Assembly (NCBI GenBank): GCA_900544245.1
Contig: UQUH01000020.1
Coordinates: 1-27,574, forward strand
From: an uncultured Coriobacteriaceae bacterium
GTDB lineage: Bacteria > Actinomycetota > Coriobacteriia > Coriobacteriales > QAMH01
Direction of reading: 5' to 3'
Length of the DNA: 27,574 nucleotides
Below, piece after piece: positions 1-8,354 of the stretch (within the stretch, counting starts at the first letter, position 1; each line of letters opens with the position of its first letter). A model generated the notes under the pieces. It worked only from the letters and a program-made list of their open reading frames with translations. It was not told the origin of the DNA and did no database searches. Position numbers and translations under genes: made by a program.

Positions 1-112
1 CGTACTCGGTGAAGATCTCCAGGCCCGAGGTGCTCACCGAGGCGTACACCAGGCCGAGGATGCCGAAGGGAGCCAGATTGATGACCCAGCGCACCGCCTT
101 GGAAACGGCGTC
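1..112 (-). other. Fragment of a dicarboxylate/amino acid:cation symporter (SstT-like), in frame with argJ
   Basis: The last 30 or so codons before the left edge read VRWVINLAPFGILGLVYASV and then STSGLEIFTEY. This matches, without gaps, the membrane segment of the DAACS family that in E. coli SstT reads (from memory) [20 protein letters not shown]. It bears no resemblance to ArgJ. The family takes up serine, threonine or dicarboxylates with sodium. The block 92-112 (DAVSKAV) fits both ArgJ and SstT, so the join probably lies inside it. Only about 10 percent of a transporter is visible here. The rest would continue to the left. Confidence 0.7.
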
Positions 113-1003
113 CGCCGCCGCCTGCGTCTTCGCGCCCGTGAGCGCACATTCGACCAATTTGGTCGCGCCCTCGCCGTCCGCGGCGATCTGGCGCGCAAGG
201 TCCTCGCACACGATGCGTACTGCCTCGCCCAACACGACCGAGGCCGCATCGGCGTCGGCGACGGGAGCGCCCACGCCACTCGAGAAGAAGAAGACGCTGT
301 CATTGGTGGAAGTATCGGAATCGACGGTGACCTTGTTGAACGAGACGTCAACTGCCGTCCGCAGAATCGACCGCATGGTCTCGGGTGCCACTGGCATGTC
401 CGTCGTGATGACGGCGAGCATCGTCGCCATATCCGGCTGTATCATGCCGGAGCCCTTGACCATGCCCCCAACCGCATACTCGTTTCCATCATGGGTAAAA
501 CGCAGCGCATGTTCCTTGGGATGCGTGTCCGTCGTCATGATGGCGCAAGCGGCATCATGTCCGCCGTCGGGCGAAAGGGATTCGACAAGCGCAGGAATAC
601 CCGTCTCGAAGGGAACCCACGGCAACTCGACGCCAATGACGCCCGTCGAAGCGACGAGGACCTCGCCATCGGGAAGGCCCAGGGCCCGACATGCGGCCTG
701 AGCCGACTTGCGCGCGATGGCCAGGCCAGGTTCGCCGGTCGCCGCATTGGCGTTACCGGAGTTGAGAAGCACGGCACGCGGCTCGTGATCCACGAGCAAC
801 TCACGATCGAGCTGCACGGGGGCGGCGCAGAAGACGTTTCTCGTGAACATGCCGCAGGAAACCGTGTCGGGTCCGTCGGATACCACGAGCGCGGCATCGA
901 GCCGCTTGGGATCCTTGCGAAAACCGGCATGCACGCCGGATGCCCTGAAACCCGCAGGCGTCGTGACGCCGCCCTCGTCATAGACGAATTCGATATCGAC
1001 CAT
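1..1003 (-). pseudogene. argJ: ArgJ N-terminal part, fused in frame to a transporter fragment; runs off left edge
   Basis: ArgJ (glutamate N-acetyltransferase / ornithine acetyltransferase) recycles or makes the acetyl group used in arginine synthesis. From the ATG at 1003 the frame is open for 334 codons to the window edge. It reads as ArgJ up to about residue 304: VDIEFVYDEGGVTTPAGF at the start, LLNSGNANAATG, and KGSGMI followed by MATML. Thr194 in that last motif is the family's self-cleavage residue and nucleophile. Near DGEGATK and GAKTQ (roughly residues 280-293) it still follows ArgJ. From codon 298-304 (bases 92-112) it changes to a membrane-transporter sequence, so about the last 100 ArgJ residues are absent. 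The start lies 2 bases after the argC stop, so the two genes form an operon. As written the protein cannot be a working ArgJ. A true fusion, a deletion or an assembly join are all possible. Confidence 0.85.
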
Positions 1004-1005
1004 GG

Positions 1006-2046
1006 CTACACCACCGGGCAACTGTACGCGAGGCCGGCCGTCTCGTCGAACCCGCAGACGATGTTCGCGGCCTGGACGGCCTGACCCGCCGCGCCCTTGA
1101 CCAGGTTGTCGATGGCGCAGCTCGCGACGAGCACCTTGCCATCGGATGCGAGATGCAGTCCCACCTGCGCGCGATTCGAACCCTCGACCCAGGAAGTCTG
1201 GGGCATGGTGCCCACGGGACATACGCTCACGAAGGGCTCGTCTGCATAGCGATCGACGTAGAGCGCGTGCACTTCGTCGATGGAGCACGGACGGCTAAGC
1301 GGAATGTAAACGGTCGAGAGCAGCCCGCGCACCATCGGGACGAGATGCGGCGTGAAGATGACCTCGACATCGGTTGCGGCGGCACGCGAAAGCGTCTGCG
1401 CGATTTCGGGCGTATGGCGATGCGGCAGGCCGTAGAGGCCAACCGATTCGTCGGCATTGCAGAAGTGCGTCTTGGGCGTCGCCTTGCGACCGGCTCCCGA
1501 AACGCCGGAGAGCGCGGCAATGGTGATGGGTCCCTCTCCCTTGAGGCCCGCTTCCATGACGGGAAGGGCCGCCAGGGCAGACGCCGTGGGATAGCAGCCC
1601 GGGCAGGCCACGACGGGCGGGGCGGTCTTGAGCTCGTCACGTGCGACCTCGGGCAAACCGTACACGGCCTGGGCAAGCAAGTCGACGCTCGTATGCTCGG
1701 CGTCATACCATGCTTCGTAGACCTCGGGATCGGCAAGTCGATAGTCTGCGGACAAGTCGATGACCTGAACGTCGGCAGCGACGAGCTCCGGCGTCATCGC
1801 GAGCGATGCCGTATGGGGAACGGCAAGAAACGCGACGTCCGACTTCTGGGCGATGAGCTTCGCGTCATGCGGCTCGAAGCACAAGTCGCAGATACCGGAA
1901 AGCGCCGGATACAGGTCGGCGATGCGCTCGCCCTCGTTGCCCGACGAGGTGATGCACGTCACCTCGAAGCCGGGATGTCCCAGCAAAATGCGTACCGCCT
2001 CGACCCCGGCGTATCCCGCCGCTCCTACGACTGCTGCTCTCTTCAT
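1006..2046 (-). CDS. argC: N-acetyl-gamma-glutamyl-phosphate reductase ArgC
   Basis: ArgC reduces N-acetylglutamyl-5-phosphate to the semialdehyde with NADPH, the third step of arginine synthesis, in the cytoplasm. The 346-residue protein starts MKRAAVVGAAGYAGVE, giving the nucleotide-binding GxxGxxG fold at residues 8-14. It carries the active-site cysteine in VACPGCYPT and the usual GLPHRHTPE and FTPHLVPM blocks. Length is normal for the family. An upstream TTG in the same frame (2136) is open, but it lies inside the AT-rich promoter. The ATG at 2046, preceded by GGGGAG, starts exactly at the conserved N-terminus, so I chose it. argJ follows 2 bases after the stop. ARG-box-like sites upstream point to arginine repression. 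Confidence 0.95.
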   Translation of the reverse strand: MKRAAVVGAAGYAGVEAVRILLGHPGFEVTCITSSGNEGERIADLYPALSGICDLCFEPHDAKLIAQKSDVAFLAVPHTASLAMTPELVAADVQVIDLSADYRLADPEVYEAWYDAEHTSVDLLAQAVYGLPEVARDELKTAPPVVACPGCYPTASALAALPVMEAGLKGEGPITIAALSGVSGAGRKATPKTHFCNADESVGLYGLPHRHTPEIAQTLSRAAATDVEVIFTPHLVPMVRGLLSTVYIPLSRPCSIDEVHALYVDRYADEPFVSVCPVGTMPQTSWVEGSNRAQVGLHLASDGKVLVASCAIDNLVKGAAGQAVQAANIVCGFDETAGLAYSCPVV

Positions 2047-2098
2047 CTGCTCCCCATCTTCGCGTGCGTAATCATACTCAGGCGCTATTGTGCACCGT

Positions 2099-2167
2099 TG
2101 TTCAGATAAATTCAATATTAATTTGGTTTTATGCAAAAATAATGAATTAATATATTATTTTATGCAA
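2099..2167 (-). promoter_or_regulatory. argC promoter with ARG-box-like operators
   Basis: This is a sharply AT-rich island in a high-GC region. Read leftwards it has TTGCAT at 2167-2162, a 17-base spacer and CATTAT at 2144-2139. Two 18-base matches to the ArgR operator pattern (TGAAT, four A/T, ATTCA) each have one perfect half and one degraded half. They lie at 2141-2158, overlapping the -10 and the spacer, and at 2099-2116, downstream of the predicted start of transcription. This is the expected arrangement for repression by ArgR with arginine. The argC leader would be about 85 bases long. The hexamers and half-sites are seen; ArgR binding is inferred. Confidence 0.6.
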
Positions 2168-2189
2168 TCTTGAACCGAGTAATCGCCAC

Positions 2190-3398
2190 CTAGACAGCAG
2201 TCGCGACCTCGTTTGCGATGCGCACGGTATCACGCGCGATCATGAGCTCCTCGTTGGTGGGAATCACCAGGAGCTTGACCGGAGAGCGATCGTCGCTGAT
2301 GATGCGCTCCTCGCCCATGACCTTGTTCGCCTCGTAATCGAGGATTATGCCGAGCGGCTCCATGCCGCCCAGGATCATACGGCGCATGCGCTCGGAGTTC
2401 TCGCCTACGCCACCCGAGAAGACGATTGCGTCGACGCCGCCCATCTCGGCCATGTACGAGCCGATCATCTTCTTGGCCGAATTCGCGAACATGTCATACG
2501 CCAGGGCGGCGCGCTTGAGGCCCGATTTGGTCGCCGCATCGATATCGCGCATGTCGGCGGATATGCCGCTGATGCCGTAAAGCCCCGACTGGCGGTTGAG
2601 GATTGTGATGATCTCGTTGGGAGTGTAGCCCTCCTGCTCCATGAGGTAGGTGACGATGGAGGGGTCGATATCGCCGCTGCGCGTGCCCATGACGATGCCG
2701 CCGAGGGGCGTGAAGCCCATCGACGTGTCGACCGACATGCCATGATCGACGGCGGTCACCGAACAGCCGCCGCCCAGATGGCAGGTGATGAGCTTGAGGT
2801 CGCTGGGGCTCTCGCCCAGGAGCTCCGCGGCACGTTGCACGAGATAGCGGTGCGAAGTGCCATGCGCACCGTACTTCCTGATGCCAAACTGCTCGTAGAA
2901 CTCGTATGGAATCGCGTACATGTACGCGCGCGGGGGCATGGTCTGGTGAAACGCCGTATCGAACACGCAGACATGGGGAACGTCGGGCATGATTTCACGG
3001 CAGGCGCGAATGCACTGGACGGCAGGCGGGTTATGCAGCGGCGCGAGCTCCGAGCAGAGCTCGATATCGGCAATGACCTGGTCATCCGCGAGGACGGACT
3101 CGCTGAACTTCTCCCCACCATGCACGATACGATGCCCGACCGCGCCAATCTGGTCCAGGCTCTCGATGCCGGAGTCCGGATCCTGGACGAGCACATCAAG
3201 GACCATCTTGACGGCAACGAGATGGTCTTCCATCGGCTCCTCGAAGACGCGCTTGTCGTTCTTGTTCCAGTGCTGGACAAAGGCGTCGGAATACCCGACC
3301 TTCTCGCACAGGCCACGCGTCACGAGCTCTTCGGTCTCCGAATCGATGATTTGGTACTTGAGAGACGAGCTACCCGCATTGATTACCAGAACGTACAT
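2190..3398 (-). CDS. ackA: Acetate kinase AckA
   Basis: Acetate kinase interconverts acetyl phosphate + ADP and acetate + ATP, giving substrate-level ATP during fermentation. The 402-residue protein has the N-terminal phosphate-binding NAGSSSLKYQ, the central RKYGAHGTSH with its catalytic histidine, the ITCHLGGGCS loop, GTRSGDIDPS with the active-site arginine, and VFSGGVGENS near the end. Length equals the E. coli enzyme. The ATG at 3398 follows AGAGGA at proper spacing and starts at the conserved MYVLVINAG. The usual partner pta is not next to it here. The 117-base upstream gap holds a 10-base palindrome (3462-3471). Gene order gives no operon partner. Confidence 0.97.
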   Translation of the reverse strand: MYVLVINAGSSSLKYQIIDSETEELVTRGLCEKVGYSDAFVQHWNKNDKRVFEEPMEDHLVAVKMVLDVLVQDPDSGIESLDQIGAVGHRIVHGGEKFSESVLADDQVIADIELCSELAPLHNPPAVQCIRACREIMPDVPHVCVFDTAFHQTMPPRAYMYAIPYEFYEQFGIRKYGAHGTSHRYLVQRAAELLGESPSDLKLITCHLGGGCSVTAVDHGMSVDTSMGFTPLGGIVMGTRSGDIDPSIVTYLMEQEGYTPNEIITILNRQSGLYGISGISADMRDIDAATKSGLKRAALAYDMFANSAKKMIGSYMAEMGGVDAIVFSGGVGENSERMRRMILGGMEPLGIILDYEANKVMGEERIISDDRSPVKLLVIPTNEELMIARDTVRIANEVATAV

Positions 3399-3515
3399 CG
3401 ATATCCTCTTCTGCCCTCACCACAAAATACGTAACTTGCATTTTCTCATATCATGATGGTGCCGTATACGGATGATGCCGCAAGCGGCCACAGAAGTGTC
3501 AAGCTGTCGAGAAGA

Positions 3516-3773
3516 TCAGCTGAGGGTGGTGTCGATGCTGTCGTCGCTTTCCGGCTCGAGCTCGCCCATCAAGACGGTGACCTTTTGCTGTGCCTCGTTG
3601 AGACGCTTCTGAAGCGACGCGAGCAAGGCGACTCCCCGCTCGTAGCTCTGGATGCTCTGCTCGAGCTCGACCTGGTTGCTCTCGAGGGAGCGAACGATGG
3701 TCGCGAGCTCGTCCAGACCCTCCTTGAAGCTCAGGTCGTCAATCTGGGCCGGCGTCGTGGTTTCCTCAGACAT
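3516..3773 (-). CDS. xseB: Exodeoxyribonuclease VII small subunit XseB
   Basis: XseB is the small helical subunit that binds XseA in several copies to form exonuclease VII, which degrades single-stranded DNA to oligonucleotides. The 85-residue protein has the family core DLSFKEGLDELATIVRSLES followed by a helix typical of the coiled-coil subunit (ELEQSIQSYERGVALLASLQ), and an acidic tail. The ATG at 3773 overlaps the end of xseA by 8 bases and is preceded by GGAG at 6 bases, so the two are translated together. This fits the fixed stoichiometry of the complex. Confidence 0.93.
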   Translation of the reverse strand: MSEETTTPAQIDDLSFKEGLDELATIVRSLESNQVELEQSIQSYERGVALLASLQKRLNEAQQKVTVLMGELEPESDDSIDTTLS

Positions 3774-5058
3774 GGGCTTCTCCTTCTACTGTGTTGACGG
3801 TGCAGGCGAGCTGCCCGTCTTGGACTTGAACCTGGATGGCATCACCAGCGGTGACATGTTCGACGCTGTCGATGACGGAGTGACCATCTGCGGCATACGT
3901 AATGGAATATCCACGGCTCAGGGTCTTGAGCGGCGAGAGCGCGTCGAGCTTTGCCGCAGACAACGCGAGCTCGCGCCCGAAGCCTTCGCATAGGCGTGGG
4001 CCGACGCCGATCAGGCGACCCTTGAGCAACTCCAGGATATGCGCGTCTGCGGAGAGGGCGTCCGGGATCGCGCGCAGCAGACGCTCCTCCATGGCATCGA
4101 GTGTCTGGAAGTAAGAGCCGGTGAGGTAATGCGCGTCGTGCCAGAGCGGACGATCAAGCAGGCGTTCAAGACGAGCGCGATGCCCTTGCATGTAGGTATC
4201 GATAGAGCGATGCAACGCATCCCGGGCGTTCGAGAGCTTGCTCGAGAGCTCATCGGTGGAAAGCGCGATGGCCTCCGCCGCAGCCGTGGGCGTGGAACAA
4301 CGACGATCTGACACCATGTCGCAAATCGAGTTGTCCGGCTCATGTCCAATGCCCGTCACCACCGGAATGGGAGATGCCGCGACGGCGCGCGCCAGGGACT
4401 CGTCGTTGAAGGGCATGAGGTCCTCGTAGGAACCGCCGCCACGCACGAGCAGGATGACGTCCGGCGCGGGATTTGCCGCCCACGCGGATTCGAGGCCCTG
4501 GATGATGCGGGCCGGGGCATCTGCACCCTCGACGGGAACGCCGCAGATGAGGAGCTCGCCCAGCGGATAGCGGCGACGCAGGGTGCGGATGACGTCATGC
4601 ACCGCCTTGCCACGCGGTGAGGTGACGACGGCGATGCGCTGCGGCAGGGCCGGGACGCGACGCTTGCGGCTCGCGTCCATGAGGCCTTCGGCCTCGAGCT
4701 TGCGCGCGAGCTGGGCAACCTGCATGCGCAGCTTGCCCTCGCCCGCCAACTGCATGGAGGCGACCGAAAACTGGAGGCGGCCCTTTGCCGGATAGCACGA
4801 GAAATTGCCCGTGAGCTCGACGAGCATGCCGGCCTGCAAGACGACCCCGCTCGCGTTATAGCGATCTCGCCACATGATGCAGGGCATGGAGCAACCGTCG
4901 TCGTGCACGGAAAAGTACGCGGCCTTGTAACCGGGCTTGTCGTTGAATTCGGAAACCTCGCCGATGACGGTGAGGCGAATTTTCTCGAGCCCGCGCTTTG
5001 CGGCGTTCATGGCCTGCGTCACGGTATATGCCGAGCCCTGCTCCGAATCTTGCATCAT
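3766..5058 (-). CDS. xseA: Exodeoxyribonuclease VII large subunit XseA
   Basis: XseA is the catalytic and DNA-binding subunit of exonuclease VII, a cytoplasmic enzyme that cuts single-stranded DNA from both ends without metal and takes part in repair. The 430-residue protein has the N-terminal OB fold (about residues 10-105; YTVTQ..., IGEVSEF, YFSVHDD), then IAVVTSPRGKAVHDV, the VRGGGSYEDLMPFND block and the GIGHEPDNSICDMVSDRRCSTPTAAAE stretch, all family signatures. It is followed by a predicted helical region and an RGYSIT motif near the C-terminus. Two consecutive ATG codons (5058 and 5055) could serve as start. The SD is weak (AAAGGCAGGC). Length is near the usual 400-450. Confidence 0.96.
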   Translation of the reverse strand: MMQDSEQGSAYTVTQAMNAAKRGLEKIRLTVIGEVSEFNDKPGYKAAYFSVHDDGCSMPCIMWRDRYNASGVVLQAGMLVELTGNFSCYPAKGRLQFSVASMQLAGEGKLRMQVAQLARKLEAEGLMDASRKRRVPALPQRIAVVTSPRGKAVHDVIRTLRRRYPLGELLICGVPVEGADAPARIIQGLESAWAANPAPDVILLVRGGGSYEDLMPFNDESLARAVAASPIPVVTGIGHEPDNSICDMVSDRRCSTPTAAAEAIALSTDELSSKLSNARDALHRSIDTYMQGHRARLERLLDRPLWHDAHYLTGSYFQTLDAMEERLLRAIPDALSADAHILELLKGRLIGVGPRLCEGFGRELALSAAKLDALSPLKTLSRGYSITYAADGHSVIDSVEHVTAGDAIQVQVQDGQLACTVNTVEGEAHV

Positions 5059-5091
5059 GCCTGCCTTTGCGTTGCCGATATCGACGCGACC

Positions 5092-5097
5092 ATGATA
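5092..5097 (-). promoter_or_regulatory. Candidate -10 element for xseA-xseB
   Basis: Read leftwards this is TATCAT followed by GG, about 35 bases before the xseA ATG. There is no good -35 match. It gains some weight because the same TAnnATGG form recurs upstream of several other genes in the window. Confidence 0.35.
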
Positions 5098-5127
5098 CGC
5101 GAGTGGTGTGACACGAAAACCAAGTGA

Positions 5128-5838
5128 CTAGTCCCCGCGAACCATGCCGAGGAAATAGAGCAGCTGCAAGACGCTCGTGAGAGCCGCGGCGACGTAGGTG
5201 AGGGCAGCGGCCCTGAGAACCGTGCGCGATCCCACGGCGGTCGCATCACCCGGTATGGCAAGCGCCTGCGTCGATGCCGTGACGGCACCCGAGCTCGTGC
5301 CCGTGATGTAGGCAAGGGCACGACGCGAGGCGTTGAACTCGACGGGGAGCGTGACGATCTGGAAGAGCACGGCAAACGCGTAGAAGATGATGCCGAGCCA
5401 GAATAGCTGCATCATGTTGAGGAAGATGCCGATGAGTAGGAGGATGAGCCAGACACTCGATCCGAAGTTCGCGATGGGGACGAGCGCCGAGCGCACCTTC
5501 ATGGCCGCGTAGCCCCGGGCATGCTGTACCGCATGGCCGCATTCGTGGCAGGCGATGGCCATCGCCGAGACGGAGGCCTGGTCGTATACGCCCTCCGAAA
5601 GACTGACGACCCTCGTACGCGGATCGTAGTGGTCGCTGAGCGAACCGGCGACGGGCCTGACCTCGACATCTTGCAAGCCGTTGTCATCGAGCATGCGACG
5701 GGCGATTTGCGCGCCGGTCAGGCCGGATTCGTTGGGAACGGATGCGTACTTGCGGTACGAGGAGTTGATGTACGCCTGCGTACCGAAGCCAATCACCATC
5801 GTGACGACAATCAAGAGAAACCAGGAAGACATGCGCAC
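5128..5838 (-). CDS. yugP: YugP-type membrane zinc metallopeptidase
   Basis: This 236-residue protein matches the putative neutral zinc metallopeptidase family of B. subtilis YugP. An N-terminal membrane helix (residues 5-25) is followed by a domain with HECGH at residues 98-102 (metal ligands His98 and His102, catalytic Glu99). EFNASRRAL at 168-176 includes the likely third ligand, Glu168. Two further hydrophobic segments lie between the motifs (about 125-165) and one near the C-terminus (about 207-230). The start at 5838 follows GGAGG at 5 bases. The family's substrate is not established; a membrane protein quality-control role is inferred from its topology only. It lies alone between xseA and rnd with an 86-base leader region. 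Confidence 0.9.
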   Translation of the reverse strand: MRMSSWFLLIVVTMVIGFGTQAYINSSYRKYASVPNESGLTGAQIARRMLDDNGLQDVEVRPVAGSLSDHYDPRTRVVSLSEGVYDQASVSAMAIACHECGHAVQHARGYAAMKVRSALVPIANFGSSVWLILLLIGIFLNMMQLFWLGIIFYAFAVLFQIVTLPVEFNASRRALAYITGTSSGAVTASTQALAIPGDATAVGSRTVLRAAALTYVAAALTSVLQLLYFLGMVRGD

Positions 5839-5862
5839 CTCCGCGATCGTTTTGACTCATCC

Positions 5863-5868
5863 ATCATA
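5863..5868 (-). promoter_or_regulatory. Candidate -10 element for the yugP gene
   Basis: TATGAT followed by GG on the minus strand, about 25 bases before the ATG at 5838. No clear -35 lies 16-18 bases upstream. It belongs to the recurring TAnnATGG set. Confidence 0.35.
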
Positions 5869-5924
5869 TCAGTGCCACGAGCGCGTCGGGTAACCGTTTT
5901 GTTTCGATATGAAGACGACGGCGC

Positions 5925-7085
5925 CTAGCGCTGTGCAACCTTGATCACGCCGGCATCCAGGTACAGGGCCAGGCGTCCCTCGAGTAGGTCGATGAGCTCG
6001 CGTCCCACGAGATCGTAGCGCCAGCCCTCCATGAGCGCCAGGCCCTCGCGATGGCCACGCACGAGCTTCGACAGGTCGGGATGCGTGGCGATGAGGGGGG
6101 CGGCGACGTCGTTTTCCTTTGCGCGCACCTCGAGCAGGGCGGAGAGAAGCTCGACGGCGCCATCGGCCTCCACGTCACCCTTGGGACTGCGTTCGAGCTT
6201 GGGCCACTGGTCCTGCGGGACATCCCTGCCGCGGCTCACCGCATCGAGGATCTGGTTGACGTCACGTCCGTTGAGCTTGTTGGCGAGCCCACGCACCTCG
6301 AAGAGCGCCTCACGTGACTTGGGCGCCTTGCGCGCGATTTCGATGAGCGCCTCGTCGGCAAGCACCCACTTGCGCGGAAGGTTGCGGTGTTGCGCCTCGA
6401 GCTCGCGCCATGCGGCGACTTCGCGCGCGATCGCGAGCTGCCCGCGCGAAAGCGAGGAAATGCGCTTGACGCGGCGCCAGGTCTCGCGTGGATCGACATC
6501 GTAGCTCGCGGGGTCGGCAAGTGCGCGGAAGTCACGCTCGCACCATGCGAGGCGTCCTTTCCCGACGAGCTCGTCGCGCAGGCATTCGTAGACGCGCGGA
6601 AGGTACACGACGTCATCGAGCGCATACTTGATCTGGCTGTTCGTGAGCGGCCGCTTGGACCAATCGGTGTAGCTATCCGCCTTGGCGAGCTTGACATCGC
6701 AAACCGAGCGCACGAGCGGACCGTATCCAACCTGAAGCGGATATCCCAGAAGCGAGGCGGCGACTTGCGTATCAAAGACCGGGGAAGGCGTGACGCCCGT
6801 CTCATGATGCAGGATCGCGATATCCTGCGTGCCCGCATGGAATATCTTCACGCAGTTCTCGTCGGTGAGAACGGGGACGAGCGGCGAGAGATCCGTGACC
6901 GCGAGCGGATCGACGATGGCGGAAACCGTTCCGTTGTTGAGCTGCAGCAGGCAGAGCTTCGCGTAATAGGTCTTCTCGCGCATGAACTCGGTGTCAATGG
7001 CGAGCATGCTCGAACCCTCGAGCTCGCGAGCGAGCTCCTCGAGTTGCGATTGCGTCGTGATAAATCTACTCAAGGGAAGCGTCAT
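5925..7085 (-). CDS. rnd: Ribonuclease D
   Basis: RNase D trims the 3' ends of tRNA precursors and other small RNAs. The 386-residue protein has the DEDDy exonuclease motifs: Exo I LAIDTEF (Asp31, Glu33), Exo II in KIFHAGTQDIAIL, and Exo III in QIKYALDDVVYL with its tyrosine and aspartate. Two helical HRDC-like regions follow (about residues 210-300 and 310-375), as in E. coli RNase D. The ATG at 7085 lies inside the end of terC, overlapping it by 20 bases, and sits directly against AGGAGG. That is too close for ideal use, so the TTG at 7073, 12 bases from the same SD and overlapping the terC stop, is an alternative start. Translational coupling to terC is likely either way. Confidence 0.92.
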   Translation of the reverse strand: MTLPLSRFITTQSQLEELARELEGSSMLAIDTEFMREKTYYAKLCLLQLNNGTVSAIVDPLAVTDLSPLVPVLTDENCVKIFHAGTQDIAILHHETGVTPSPVFDTQVAASLLGYPLQVGYGPLVRSVCDVKLAKADSYTDWSKRPLTNSQIKYALDDVVYLPRVYECLRDELVGKGRLAWCERDFRALADPASYDVDPRETWRRVKRISSLSRGQLAIAREVAAWRELEAQHRNLPRKWVLADEALIEIARKAPKSREALFEVRGLANKLNGRDVNQILDAVSRGRDVPQDQWPKLERSPKGDVEADGAVELLSALLEVRAKENDVAAPLIATHPDLSKLVRGHREGLALMEGWRYDLVGRELIDLLEGRLALYLDAGVIKVAQR

Positions 7086-7893
7086 CCTCCTCTGTCTCGC
7101 CCGTCATGGCCCTCTCGCGCACGTGACGCTGGGCCATCGTGAGAAGCGAGACGATGAAACCGAAAATCATCATCGCGTACAGCAACGTGCTCAGGGGCGC
7201 CCCCACGATGTACTCGACATGGAACGCCTCGAACAGAAGCTCGATGCCCACGAGCACGATGAATGCGAGCGCGACGATCTTGATCTCGAAGTTGCGGTTG
7301 ATGAACTCGCTTATGGGATCGGCGAATATGATCATGATGAGCACGGCGCCGATGACCGCGATGATCATGACGATGATCTGGCCGGAGAGACCCGCCGCCG
7401 TGATGACCGAATCGAGCGAGAAGACGATGTCCATGATCATGATGGTGACGACCGCCTGGGCGAGGCCGATCGTCTTGCGCGGTTGCGGAGCGACGTTGTC
7501 GTGTGTGGGAGCGTGCTTTGCCGCATGGAACGACTCGCGTAACTCGCTGATCCCCTTGAAGACGAGGTAGGCGCCGCCGAGCAGGAAGACGAGATCATGC
7601 ACCGTGAGGTCAGTACGTCCGCCCTCGATGCCAAAGGGCAGCGAGAACACGACGACGTTGATGGACATGATCCACACCACGGCACACAGCAGGATGCAGC
7701 GCATGATCATGGCGGCGGCCAAGCCGAGCCTGCGACCGATGTGCTGCTTGTCCTTTGGAAGGCGATCGGAGGTGATCGCGATGAAGACGAGGTTGTCGAC
7801 GCCGAGTGCCAGCTCGAGGAACATGAGGACGGCGACCTCGGCCCACCCGTCGGCGGTGGCGAGGGGCGCGAAGAAACCTGCTAGAAACTCCAT
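7066..7893 (-). CDS. TerC-family integral membrane protein
   Basis: The 275-residue protein is a TerC/Alx-type membrane protein with seven or so hydrophobic segments. It has the family signature ELALGVDNLVFIAI near residues 27-40, repeated in degenerate form as DIVFSLDSVITA in the second half. Both carry the conserved intramembrane aspartate. Members are linked to tellurite resistance, manganese export and metal loading of exported proteins; the substrate here cannot be told. The C-terminus is acidic (EEDDASLE) and overlaps rnd by 20 bases. The ATG at 7893 follows GGAG at 5 bases. A TATAAT box at 7957-7962 would give a leader of about 55 bases with a small hairpin (GTATC GCA GATAC), too short for a manganese riboswitch. 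Confidence 0.92.
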   Translation of the reverse strand: MEFLAGFFAPLATADGWAEVAVLMFLELALGVDNLVFIAITSDRLPKDKQHIGRRLGLAAAMIMRCILLCAVVWIMSINVVVFSLPFGIEGGRTDLTVHDLVFLLGGAYLVFKGISELRESFHAAKHAPTHDNVAPQPRKTIGLAQAVVTIMIMDIVFSLDSVITAAGLSGQIIVMIIAVIGAVLIMIIFADPISEFINRNFEIKIVALAFIVLVGIELLFEAFHVEYIVGAPLSTLLYAMMIFGFIVSLLTMAQRHVRERAMTGETEEDDASLE

Positions 7894-7956
7894 GACGACT
7901 CCAGGGGCAACGCATGCCCGTATCTGCGATACACGTGCTTACGACAAACGGGTGCC

Positions 7957-7962
7957 ATTATA
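7957..7962 (-). promoter_or_regulatory. -10 box for terC-rnd
   Basis: A perfect TATAAT followed by GG on the minus strand. It sits in a small dyad (TGCC, seven bases, GGCA) and lies about 65 bases before the terC ATG. No good -35 hexamer is seen at 16-18 bases. Confidence 0.5.
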
Positions 7963-8015
7963 CGGCATTTTCCCGCCACGACCGGATTTGTTCGATGACT
8001 GCGTACGGGGACAGC

Positions 8016-8354
8016 CTAGAGCTCGTTGTTCTTGAGGGCCCTCATGTCATCTTTGCTGATGTTGTATCGCTCGAGATGCGCCTTGTACTCGTCGCGCAGC
8101 GCCCAGTACCTGTTTGCCTTGGGCGCGACGAAGATCATGAGAACGACGAGGATGACGAGGGGGACCGTATTGGTCACGACGAGCGGAATCTCGAAGAGGC
8201 CAAGATAGGAGATGACGAAGAGGACGAGGAGAACGACGATGCCGAAGACGATGAGCCCGATGCACAGCAGAAGGGTCTTTCGCAGCTCCTCGCTCATGGT
8301 TATGGCCTGACGCACCTCTTTGCGGCGCTTTTTGCCCACATGCTCTTCGACCAC
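8016..8354 (-). CDS. Small two-helix membrane protein of unknown function
   Basis: I do not recognise this 112-residue protein. It has a basic start (GKKRRKEVRQ), then two strongly hydrophobic segments at about residues 27-52 and 56-76, and a charged cytoplasmic-type tail (RDEYKAHLERYNISKDDMRALKNNEL). The predicted topology is a hairpin with both ends inside. The start is GTG at 8354, preceded by GAGGTG at 5 bases. An internal ATG (codon 20) has no SD, so I keep the GTG. It stands alone between terC and the desulfoferrodoxin gene, with a hairpin terminator on its upstream side. The reading frame and SD make it a likely real gene; function is open. Confidence 0.75.
   Translation of the reverse strand: MVEEHVGKKRRKEVRQAITMSEELRKTLLLCIGLIVFGIVVLLVLFVISYLGLFEIPLVVTNTVPLVILVVLMIFVAPKANRYWALRDEYKAHLERYNISKDDMRALKNNEL

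Noticed and set aside
2047..2136. An N-terminal extension of ArgC from a TTG at 2136
   Set aside because: It would translate the AT-rich promoter and operator region; the conserved ArgC N-terminus starts at the ATG at 2046.
7894..7962. A manganese (yybP-ykoY) riboswitch before terC
   Set aside because: Such elements often precede terC-type genes, but the leader after the TATAAT box is only about 55 bases and holds one small hairpin without the family's conserved loops.
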